Positions 9,704 to 17,297 of a DNA stretch of 64,000 bases are shown here, one piece after another. The stretch is from assembly GCF_008933955.1 (NCBI RefSeq), contig NZ_WBXO01000002.1, positions 124,001 to 188,000 of the forward strand, in the 5' to 3' direction. The translations under genes were made by a program, and so were the position numbers. Numbering within the stretch: the first letter of the stretch is position 1; every line of letters starts with the position of its first letter. Source of the DNA: Heliorestis acidaminivorans. GTDB taxonomy: Bacteria; Bacillota; Desulfitobacteriia; Heliobacteriales; Heliobacteriaceae. Below the pieces are notes generated by a model. It was not told the DNA's origin and made no database searches. It worked only from the letters and a program-made list of their open reading frames with translations.

Positions 9704-9913
9704 CTACAATATGATCATTACTCCCTGGCCACTTTTGAGTAGCGCCAATTCAATCACATCGATGAATGTTTTCAATCTTCCAATACCCACCTTGGACACT
9801 TCCTTCTTTTTTAGGCAAAAGAAAAACCCTGTGCAGACTGGCACAGGCTGAACAGATTCTTGAGAGAGACTTGGTGACAGTTGTTTTCTTTCCTTCTTGC
9901 TGATCATCACCAT
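9704..9913 (-). CDS. Small hypothetical protein, possibly decayed
   Basis: Up to 69 residues behind a strong GGGGAGGGGAGA site. The first 30 residues (MISKKERKQL, then SQESVQPVP) resemble the 34-residue ORF at 13270-13374 (MPGKKRMELG, then SHQEFLQGP). The best amino-acid match switches frame, which suggests a past frameshift in one copy. The two related segments flank the XPB-like operon. Function unknown. Confidence 0.35.
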   Translation of the reverse strand: MVMISKKERKQLSPSLSQESVQPVPVCTGFFFCLKKKEVSKVGIGRLKTFIDVIELALLKSGQGVMIIL

Positions 9914-10015
9914 TCTCCCCTCCCCAACCCATTTTATTTTGCCAGTAGGAGTATCGCTCTAGAGCAGGCCTATATCAATAGAATTCGAGGGGTTCTCGTG
10001 CTAACGACATATAAA
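9839..10015. repeat. Diverged direct repeat, left copy
   Basis: This segment resembles 13300-13475. Matching blocks include ATTCTTGA..GAGAGACTT, GACAGT, TTCTTGC, and TTCGAGG followed by GGTTCTC and TGCTAACGA. Together the two copies bracket the XPB-like operon in direct orientation. Confidence 0.6.
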
Positions 10016-10417
10016 ACCCCGGACCCGCAGGCCAACGGAGTATGATCATTATTTGTTTACGCGTGTAGGGCAAACTTAAATTAGTGACTTGTTAATCAAG
10101 ATTTTCTCTGGGACGCAGCCTCATTAAAAAAGTTACAACAACAGACTTCCCCAAGTTAACCACAGGCCTGCCAAATTCCTCCTGCCCCCACTACAACACA
10201 TTGTATCGGAATCTTTGCCTGATAACTGCCGCTAAAATAGGAGCTCTAAGTGTTACGGAATCCTCATCTTGTTTTCAAGTTGGGGATTTTTTGATTCTTA
10301 CTGTTTTAGCAGGTTGTTTTTTAGCGGTATCGTCAATGAAAAGCTTAAATGGACAATCTTTAATAATTGGTGAACAAGCATAAAAATAGCATGAAAGAAA
10401 AAAGGAGGGTCAAAGAA
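10016..10417. other. Leader region of the XPB-like operon
   Basis: No gene seen apart from short chance frames. AT-rich sequence toward 10350 probably carries the operon promoter. The functional RBS AAAGGAGGG is at 10402-10409. Confidence 0.4.
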
Positions 10418-12091
10418 TTGTACCATAAACCTTTAATTGTCCATCGCAACGGAAAGGTGTTCTTGATTCAAGACCATGATCCCTATGGTCACTTAGCCCA
10501 AAAGCTAACAGACTTTGCAGACATGATAAAAATACCAGAAGGGGTATCTACATTTGAGTTATCCTCTTACGCATTGTGGTCAGCAGCAGCAAAAGGATAT
10601 AACGCCAAAAACCTATGTTCATTCCTAAAAGATAATGCATGTAACACATTAGATAGTACATTAGAATCCATGATTCTTCAAAATATGAGGCAATATAACA
10701 GTCTAAAGTTATTTCGGCACGGAAAATATTTAGCATTACAAGCAGTAAGGCCAGAAATAATTTTAGAAATTTTAAAAGATAAACCATTAGAAAAGAAAGT
10801 GGTTAAAAAGATTAATGATTGCACCCTTTTATTTAATGCTTCTGAAAAAGTAGAACTAAAAAAACAGCTATTTAAAAAAGAGTTTTTCGCCATTGATTCA
10901 ACTAATGAAATGGGTAAGGAACTAGATATTAATTTACTGAACATAACAAGAAGGGGTCAAGAATTTAAGCTAAGAGATTATCAGATACAAGCAGCCCGTG
11001 CATTCTTAGATAATAAAGATAAAGCTGGGGGCGGTGGAATAGTTATCATGCCACCTAGGTCGGGAAAAACCTTTGTAGGCTTTGAGATTATTGGTAACTT
11101 AAAATTGAATACGTTGATAATTACAGAGAATCACTCAAGTGCAACAAGTTGGAAAGAGGAAGTGTTAGATAAGACTGATTTAGCTGAAGAAAGTATTCTC
11201 CTTTATAACAGCAATCAGCAAGGCTTAGAACCGATAACAATTACTACATATCCATACCTTAGTGCAAATAGTGAAGCATTTGAGCATTTAGCCGCGCAGG
11301 AGTGGGGCCTAATTATATACGACGACGCTCATAAACTACCTGCTAAAAAAAACATGGCAACGGCAGATATCCCCTCTAAATATAAACTAGCGCTGGCGGC
11401 AACCCTTGCCCGCAGTGACGAACAAGGAACATTAGTATATGCACTAATTGGTCCAAAATGGTATGAAATACTACCTCAAACATTGAGAGGACTGGGGTAC
11501 TTAAGCAATATAGATTGTGCTGAAGTAAAGGTGCCTCTATCTGAAAAAGCAAAAGAAGAATATACCTATATTGAAATGAATGGAAATGATCATAAAGCAT
11601 TACGAAAGGTAGCTGCAGAAAATGATAAGAAAAAAGAGGCTCTTGTTCATCTAATTAAACCGCAGAAAAGAACTGCTATTGCCTCATATTATAAAGAGCT
11701 CGCCAAACAAATAGGGCAAGATTATCAGATTGATTATGTAACTGGTGAAATTAATCCGAAAATAAGGCTGAATTTGGTTGAAAAATTTAATACAGAAGAG
11801 ATTAATTGTTTAGTTTTTACATTAGTTGGTGAGCAATTTAACCTACAAAATTTAGATGTATTAATCGCCATCTCCTACCAGGGAGGCTCTGCTAGAGAAG
11901 AATACTTAAGGTTAGGAAAGTTAATGGAGGTAAATAAGAAAGGGACTAATGGCTGGTTTTTTTCGATAATTTCAACTGAAACCCTTGAAGAAAGTGATTA
12001 TAAAGGTAGACGTAGAAGCCTTATTAATTATGGCTATAGGTTTAAAATACTGGAGTTAAAAGATTTAGAGGAAGGAGAAATAATCTCTTGA
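10418..12091 (+). CDS. XPB/Rad25-like superfamily 2 helicase
   Basis: About 557 residues from TTG 10418, chosen because AAAGGAGGG lies 8 bases upstream; ATG 10391 has none. The N-terminal 150 residues resemble the damage-recognition-like region of bacterial XPB. The helicase core has KLRDYQ, Walker A PPRSGKT (about 212-218), the DEAD-box variant DDAH (302-305) and motif III LAATLARSDEQ, which is close to XPB's TATLxRED. A second RecA-like domain follows with FNLQNLDVLIAIS. Motif VI reads REEYLRLGKLM where XPB has QRLGRxLR, so the usual arginine finger is a lysine. The stop overlaps the start of the next gene by four bases. The family is well supported by motifs; a repair or defence role is inference. 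Codon use is AT-rich compared with flanking genes. Confidence 0.75.
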   Translation: MYHKPLIVHRNGKVFLIQDHDPYGHLAQKLTDFADMIKIPEGVSTFELSSYALWSAAAKGYNAKNLCSFLKDNACNTLDSTLESMILQNMRQYNSLKLFRHGKYLALQAVRPEIILEILKDKPLEKKVVKKINDCTLLFNASEKVELKKQLFKKEFFAIDSTNEMGKELDINLLNITRRGQEFKLRDYQIQAARAFLDNKDKAGGGGIVIMPPRSGKTFVGFEIIGNLKLNTLIITENHSSATSWKEEVLDKTDLAEESILLYNSNQQGLEPITITTYPYLSANSEAFEHLAAQEWGLIIYDDAHKLPAKKNMATADIPSKYKLALAATLARSDEQGTLVYALIGPKWYEILPQTLRGLGYLSNIDCAEVKVPLSEKAKEEYTYIEMNGNDHKALRKVAAENDKKKEALVHLIKPQKRTAIASYYKELAKQIGQDYQIDYVTGEINPKIRLNLVEKFNTEEINCLVFTLVGEQFNLQNLDVLIAISYQGGSAREEYLRLGKLMEVNKKGTNGWFFSIISTETLEESDYKGRRRSLINYGYRFKILELKDLEEGEIIS

Positions 12092-13236
12092 AATTAATGG
12101 AACTCCTAGATGAGATGGATATTGAAGAAGTAAAAAAACTGGCTCTCGAGCTAGGTGGAATAAGTATTTTCAAAGATACAGTTAAGGTTTATTTAGAAAA
12201 AAAGATATTTGAAAAGTTAACTAACTTACATTTCTTGGTTGTTACAATAGAAAAAATGGATGAATCATGTATTATAACACTGACTCAGCTGGTTTTCTTT
12301 GACGATTGTAAAAATAAGAATCATTTAGAGCCTCTCCGAAAAAAAGGGTTAGTCTTTAGAGATATGCAAGTCCCTGATGAAATCAAAGAACTTGCTAGAG
12401 AGTACTTACAGTCTAAAATCAGAAAAACTTTCAGTAAACAATTGGAAGTAAAGCAAACACCTTTTTTAAATTTAATTTTATTAGTTGGTCTAATAAAACG
12501 AAATGAAATCGCCATCAAGAGACTGAAAAATAACAAATTAAACATTAAGTTGAAGGTAGAAAACAAAAATGTATATTACCATCTTGAAAAGGAGCTAATA
12601 CCATTATTAATTAGCTTTTTAGAGTTTCAAGGATTAGTTTATTGGGAAGAAAATTCACTGCTAGCTGACCGTGCTGCACTAATTAAATGGATTAATAATG
12701 ACAATTTTACGAAACTTGAGTTATTGTATAACTGGTTGAAGCCCGGACATGAAAAGTTATTTAAGTTGATATCTATTTTATCTCAAATACAAGATGATCT
12801 AGAAAGTTGGATCGATCTAAAGGTTTTTGTTGAGAGCGATATCCCCCATACAGTGGAAGCCATTGAAAAATTCAACCTTATTAGATTTTTAAAAATGAAT
12901 AAGCGCGGCTATGTAAAACTTACTCCCGAAGGATGGTTTTACATAAAAGGAATCTACCCTTCTCATTGGTATAGCAAAAGCATCCTAATTTCAGCCGACT
13001 TTGAAGTGTATATTCCTCATGACTTTGACCCAAACCTCATTTCCCTTTTGGATAAATATGGCCAACTAAAAGATAATGATTATTTTTTAGTGTACGATAT
13101 AGACCCCATTAATTTGAATAGAAATCAAGACCGTAAAAATTATAAGTCATTCATTAATGAACTAGAAGATAAAAGCAGTGCAATGCCTCAAGTAGTAAGT
13201 TATGAGTTGAATAATTTTTACAACTCCCTATCTTGA
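12088..13236 (+). CDS. Helicase-associated (Helicase_C_3-like) partner protein
   Basis: 382 residues from a TTG that overlaps the helicase stop (TTGA). It begins MKLMELLDEMDIEEVKKLALELGG, then contains repeated winged-helix-like segments (for example RKKGLVFRDM and EFQGLVYWEE). It ends with ILISADFEVYIPHDFDP, which fits the conserved core of the XPB/Ssl2-like Helicase_C_3 domain. In actinobacteria and some Firmicutes such proteins sit beside XPB helicases, as here. It probably binds the helicase and acts as its DNA-binding or regulatory partner. It lacks nuclease motifs that I can see, so it is not an obvious Bax1 equivalent. Confidence 0.65.
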   Translation: MKLMELLDEMDIEEVKKLALELGGISIFKDTVKVYLEKKIFEKLTNLHFLVVTIEKMDESCIITLTQLVFFDDCKNKNHLEPLRKKGLVFRDMQVPDEIKELAREYLQSKIRKTFSKQLEVKQTPFLNLILLVGLIKRNEIAIKRLKNNKLNIKLKVENKNVYYHLEKELIPLLISFLEFQGLVYWEENSLLADRAALIKWINNDNFTKLELLYNWLKPGHEKLFKLISILSQIQDDLESWIDLKVFVESDIPHTVEAIEKFNLIRFLKMNKRGYVKLTPEGWFYIKGIYPSHWYSKSILISADFEVYIPHDFDPNLISLLDKYGQLKDNDYFLVYDIDPINLNRNQDRKNYKSFINELEDKSSAMPQVVSYELNNFYNSLS

Positions 13237-13269
13237 TCCGCATATCAGACACTTTTTTGACACCTTTTT

Positions 13270-13374
13270 CTATCTGGTCAACATGGTGTCTTCGGTCACA
13301 GGGCCTTGAAGAAATTCTTGATGAGAGACTTTGGCGACAGTAATTCCTAATTCCATTCTCTTCTTGCCGGGCAT
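13270..13374 (-). CDS. 34-residue hypothetical peptide, repeat copy
   Basis: ATG at 13374 and TAG at 13270-13272. GGGAGG lies about 20 bases upstream of the ATG, so the RBS spacing is poor. Sequence MPGKKRMELGITVAKVSHQE then FLQGP to the end. It resembles the start of the small ORF at 9704-9913. It is probably a remnant of a small gene that was duplicated on both sides of the XPB-like operon. Confidence 0.3.
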   Translation of the reverse strand: MPGKKRMELGITVAKVSHQEFLQGPVTEDTMLTR

Positions 13375-13475
13375 CTGGCCATCATTATTTACCTCCCTAG
13401 TCTTTAAGATTAACGCTTTAGAGAGGGCTAATATTTAGGAAGTTCGAGGTCGGTTCTCATGCTAACGAAATAAAA
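13300..13475. repeat. Diverged direct repeat, right copy
   Basis: Right-hand partner of 9839-10015, in the same orientation. The closest shared block is TTCGAGG with GGTTCTC and TGCTAACGA, just before the terminator. Confidence 0.6.
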
Positions 13476-13525
13476 AGCCCACCAAGTAGCTATCTAAATC
13501 TTAGACGCTAACTTAGTGGGCTTTC
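13472..13525. terminator. Bidirectional terminator between convergent genes
   Basis: AAAGCCCACCAAGT pairs with ACTTAGTGGGCTTT with one mismatch. T-rich sequence follows on both strands. It lies between the converging XPB-like operon and the recombinase genes. Confidence 0.75.
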
Positions 13526-13534
13526 TCTATTAAT

Positions 13535-16480
13535 TCATTTTTTCTTAGGAACCCTTTCCTTTCTCTGCCCTTTCACCTTCAACTTATAGGATCGCTTCTC
13601 TTCAAGATAGCACTCCCACTCGACTCCTGTGCTTAGTGTATAGACAATCCGGCCGTCGGGATGAACAACGCCACTTTCTACAAGGCGCTCGAAGATATCT
13701 GCTCGAAAGTCCACTCGGTGCTTGAGCGGATCAAACTCCTCCAAGTCCTCTAATTCTTTCATGAGCCACTTTAGTTCATCTCGATACTTTTCGGCCTTTT
13801 CTTTTCGCTCTTCATACTCATCTAGCTGCTCTTTGCATTTTACGATCTGTGCGGTCAACGCTTCGACCTTTTTGGTGTCTTGGCCTGCTTTGTTTAGCTC
13901 CTCATCTACTGCTTCATATAGTTCTTGGTTGAGTTGCTCCATCTTTGCTTTAATCGCTTTCACTTCAGCAAGCTCTTCACTCGTTAAATCGGTCTTCGCT
14001 GCTACAGCTTCTGCCTCTATCTGAAATCGTTCATTTGCTTTCATCTCCAGCAATGCGGTCATAAAATTATGCTCTAGATACTCTTGGCGAAAGCTCGGAA
14101 CATTGCACTTGGCGAAGTTGTTTTTCCCTCTAGCGACAAGGCATCTCCAATAATGCTTTGCACCTTTCTTCGGGTCTTGGTGATTGTACTGCGTGTGAGG
14201 GCTCAGCTTTCCTCCGCATTGACTGCACCTAAATATTTTATGAAAGTTTTGGGGCTCCCTTCTTTCTTTTGGCGTGATCTTTACTTTTGCTTTTCTAACT
14301 TCTCTCAGTTCTTGCGCGGCATCCCAATCATCTGGTGGGATAATGGCTGGATGGTGGTCTTCGATGTAATACTGGGGAAGCTCCCCTTTGTTGACCAATC
14401 TTTTTTGTGTGATTGCATCTTGTGAATAGGTCTTTTGGTATAAGTAACAGCCTTTATAAAAGATAGACTGCAAGATGCAATCGACACTGTTTTGGTGCCA
14501 GTAGTTATTTCCGCTGGCCGATTCAATCTTCTCTTCGCTTAACTCTCGGGCAATTGTTCTGCTACTCTTTTCGTTTAGGTAAGATCGAAAGATTCTTCTA
14601 ACTACGTCGGCTTGTTCAGGGTTGATGACCCAGTTTTTCTCTTCATCAAGGTCGTATCCATAAGGGACTCGACTCACATTGACAATGCCTTGTTCGGCTA
14701 ACTTTTGCTTTGCCCATTGGCTACTGCTGCCTAAGCTGACCGCTTCTTCTTGGGCCATACTGCTAAGAATTGTTAGCATCAATTCACTGTCTTCATCGGC
14801 TGTGTTGATGTTCTCTCGTTCAAAGTGGATATGTACCGGCGGGTCCAGTGACTTTAGCATTCTTGCATAGGAAAGTGCGTCCACTGTATTTCTAGAAAAC
14901 CTTGAGATGGATTTGGTTAGTATGAGGTCGATTTTTCCTTCTTTGCATTTTTGCATGAGCCGATTAAACTCTGTTCTGTTTTTGGTTTTTGTTCCCGACA
15001 GCCCTTTGTCGGCAAAGATCCCGGCAAAGCTCATATCAGGGTTTTTCAAGATCAGATAAGTGTAGTAGGCAACTTGCGATTCTAGACTGATTTGTTGGGG
15101 GTCTTTTTCCGTTGACACCCTGCAATAGCTGGCTGTTCTCAGTTTTGGTTTTTCTAGCTGCTTTCTTTGAACAGCCTGCTCCACTTTGATGATGTTCTCT
15201 TTTTTTATTTGGCGTGTTAGATAACCCTTTGCTGGTGTGTTTATCTTTGCTTTATTGGTTGAAGTAAGCGCATCTCTGTGGACATGAGTATCATTTTGAG
15301 CAAGAGTATCCCCTTGGATGAATGTATTATCTTGGGCTATCACATCACTCTGGATGAGCGCATCATCTTTTATAATCACATTATCCTGCACAGGTGCATC
15401 GCTCTGGCTAAAAGTATCGCCTTGGATGAGTGTATCATCTTTGGGTATCACATCACTCTGAATACGCCCATCGCCTTGGTCAATCAAAACAACCTGCACA
15501 ATTGCTTCGCTCTGGGCTAACACTTCATTCTGGCTAACTTCTTTCCCCTGGACTATCACATCTTCCCCCTTCCTTGATTGCTCCTTGGCGTGATTTAGAT
15601 TCCTCCATGTTTTAGGTGGCTCAGGTGTATCGCCTTCTCCTACCTGTGTTTCTTGCTGGTCATACCATTGAACGAGAAACAAATCTTTTGAATAAATCGT
15701 CATGCTAACGATCCATGCTCGTAAGCGATCGATGGTAGCTTGTTCAAAAAAGTCATCGAGAGAAGAAATGCTTTTCATCCAAGCGATGGATTCTTCCCGA
15801 TAAGGCCTGTCCTTTTCTATCTTTTTGAGGTGACTTTCAAAGGTAAAAAGCTCCTCTTCTAGCTCTTTCTTTTTGTCCTGGATTACAGGCAATTCACATT
15901 CGGGCGCCTTTTTTTCCATCTCTCTGATCAAACGGAGCCGGCTGAAGTAGAGCAAGCGGCGCTGTTCGTACTGATCTTGTTCATGATGTCGTTTCATTGG
16001 GTAGAAGATGTCTTTCAAGGTCTGGGTATCAAAACGCTTCTTAAAGGCTTCTTTCATCATCTCAAGTAGTTCTGATTCATAGAGCCTGTAAGAAGAGCAT
16101 ATTTCCATGCCATATTTACCTTTTCTACAGCGCCAACAAGGGGTAGCATAGTCCCTTAAGAACTGATAGTTACATCCGCATAACCCGCAGAGGATGCGAC
16201 TGGATAAGGAGCGAAACTCTGCTTTTTTCATATTCTTTTGGTACTCTGTCGCTTGGATACGCTTCTGTACTTCCTCAAAGGTGGCCAGGTCAATAATGGC
16301 TTGATGGTTATTCTCAATGTAATAGCTCTGTCTCTCTGTTGCTTTGCCTTTGTTTAGAAGATCATTGGACTTAAATGTGGCAACTCGATTTCCCGTATAG
16401 GTCACATTGGTTAGAATTTTTTTGACCGTTGTTCCGTCCCAAACAGCGCTTCCTCTTGAGCTGATCACTTTTTGTAACAT
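13535..16480 (-). CDS. Double-module serine recombinase, downstream part
   Basis: 981 residues in frame with 16481-17182 and separated from it only by a TAG. It holds the rest of module 1 (recombinase domain TVKKILTNVTYTGN, zinc ribbon ILCGLCGCNY, coiled coil), a long linker at residues about 305-405 made of degenerate seven-residue units, and a complete module 2. Module 2 has catalytic motif SYCRVST (serine near residue 456), TKSISRFSRN, the recombinase domain, a zinc ribbon (FRCSQCGG) and a coiled-coil tail. There is no RBS for the ATG at 16480, so separate translation would need reinitiation at TAG-ATG. Module 2 alone looks catalytically complete. The paralogue at 1-3347 keeps the frame open across the same point. 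Confidence 0.85.
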   Translation of the reverse strand: MLQKVISSRGSAVWDGTTVKKILTNVTYTGNRVATFKSNDLLNKGKATERQSYYIENNHQAIIDLATFEEVQKRIQATEYQKNMKKAEFRSLSSRILCGLCGCNYQFLRDYATPCWRCRKGKYGMEICSSYRLYESELLEMMKEAFKKRFDTQTLKDIFYPMKRHHEQDQYEQRRLLYFSRLRLIREMEKKAPECELPVIQDKKKELEEELFTFESHLKKIEKDRPYREESIAWMKSISSLDDFFEQATIDRLRAWIVSMTIYSKDLFLVQWYDQQETQVGEGDTPEPPKTWRNLNHAKEQSRKGEDVIVQGKEVSQNEVLAQSEAIVQVVLIDQGDGRIQSDVIPKDDTLIQGDTFSQSDAPVQDNVIIKDDALIQSDVIAQDNTFIQGDTLAQNDTHVHRDALTSTNKAKINTPAKGYLTRQIKKENIIKVEQAVQRKQLEKPKLRTASYCRVSTEKDPQQISLESQVAYYTYLILKNPDMSFAGIFADKGLSGTKTKNRTEFNRLMQKCKEGKIDLILTKSISRFSRNTVDALSYARMLKSLDPPVHIHFERENINTADEDSELMLTILSSMAQEEAVSLGSSSQWAKQKLAEQGIVNVSRVPYGYDLDEEKNWVINPEQADVVRRIFRSYLNEKSSRTIARELSEEKIESASGNNYWHQNSVDCILQSIFYKGCYLYQKTYSQDAITQKRLVNKGELPQYYIEDHHPAIIPPDDWDAAQELREVRKAKVKITPKERREPQNFHKIFRCSQCGGKLSPHTQYNHQDPKKGAKHYWRCLVARGKNNFAKCNVPSFRQEYLEHNFMTALLEMKANERFQIEAEAVAAKTDLTSEELAEVKAIKAKMEQLNQELYEAVDEELNKAGQDTKKVEALTAQIVKCKEQLDEYEERKEKAEKYRDELKWLMKELEDLEEFDPLKHRVDFRADIFERLVESGVVHPDGRIVYTLSTGVEWECYLEEKRSYKLKVKGQRKERVPKKK
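15265..15560 (-). repeat. Degenerate 21-bp repeats coding a heptad linker
   Basis: Inside the recombinase gene, units such as DDTLIQG, DTFSQSD, IIKDDAL, IQSDVIA, QDNTFIQ and GDTLAQN recur every seven residues. The DNA shows matching imperfect 21-bp repetition. The paralogous gene at 1-3347 has a shorter linker without this array. Confidence 0.7.
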
Positions 16481-17182
16481 CTAATATTGGGCGATTTCAT
16501 TGTAGTTTTTTCCTTCTAGATATAATTGATAGACTTTTTTAACGTACATTGCTTCTTCTTCGTCAACGGTGATGTGGGGCTTTTTTTGATAGTGGGAAAC
16601 ATGGTAACCGAGAATCCGCTCAAACTTAGGCACGCCTCGTAAGGTTCTTTGCTCATAGCCCCAGCTGACGTTTTGGCCTAATGTTTCTACTTCGTTTTGA
16701 GCAAGGGCCGCATAGGTGGCCAGTAAAAATTCGTTATACTCTTTTGAAGTGTCGAGGTTTTCTTTTTGAAAATACAAACCCACATTGAGTTTTTGTAATT
16801 CTTTCACCACTTCCATAAGCTCTTTTACGTTTCTTGAAAATCTGGATATGCTTTTGGTGACAATGTAATCAATCTTTCCTTCTCGACAATGGCGTAACAA
16901 GCGGTTCAGGCCTAAGCGGTTGTCCATTTTGGTGCCAGAAACACCTTCATCGTAATAAATCGAAACGAGCTTAAAATGTGGCTGCATTTGAACAAATCGA
17001 GTGAAGTAATCAATTTGAATTTCTAAGGACTGCAATTGCACGCTGATTTTTTTGCTTGTTCTAGCGTAAGCGGCAACTCGGATGATCTTTTGCTCTGATC
17101 CTAGTAGGCTTGCTTTTTCCTGGGCTAAGGGTTTCCAGAGAACTTCCTTCCACTCATGGTTTTTTAGAATGTCCTCGGACAA
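16481..17182 (-). CDS. Double-module serine recombinase, N-terminal part ended by TAG
   Basis: Starts at TTG 17182, behind GAGGAGGGGG; an upstream ATG at 17209 overlaps the RBS. It encodes the first resolvase domain: VAAYARTSKK with the catalytic serine near residue 43, DEGVSGTKMDNR, TKSISRFSRN, and the start of the recombinase domain. It stops in NEIAQY at TAG 16481-16483. The paralogue at 1-3347 reads EIARQLIQEG at the aligned point, so the TAG replaces a leucine codon by one base change. The reading frame continues directly into 13535-16480. It could be a nonsense mutation, a translationally coupled split, or a readthrough codon. Confidence 0.8.
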   Translation of the reverse strand: MSEDILKNHEWKEVLWKPLAQEKASLLGSEQKIIRVAAYARTSKKISVQLQSLEIQIDYFTRFVQMQPHFKLVSIYYDEGVSGTKMDNRLGLNRLLRHCREGKIDYIVTKSISRFSRNVKELMEVVKELQKLNVGLYFQKENLDTSKEYNEFLLATYAALAQNEVETLGQNVSWGYEQRTLRGVPKFERILGYHVSHYQKKPHITVDEEEAMYVKKVYQLYLEGKNYNEIAQY

Positions 17183-17297
17183 AGAAAAACCCCCTCCTCT
17201 TCTATTCAAGATTGGCGATCTTCCCTCACCTGTTGGTACTGGGGAGGTACGTTATCTATCACTCAATCTTGCTAGAAGTTCAAGGGGGTTCTTGGTT

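Noticed and set aside
9750..9932. Alternative frame over the small ORF at 9704-9913
   Set aside because: It ends early and shares only the frame before a likely frameshift; kept only as part of the repeat discussion.
10201..10383. 60-residue plus-strand frame before the XPB-like gene
   Set aside because: No usable RBS; sequence looks like leader DNA.
17243..17258. Third copy of the recombinase promoter core
   Set aside because: Only TTGAGTGATA is shared and no -35 is at the right distance; mentioned as a weak match only.
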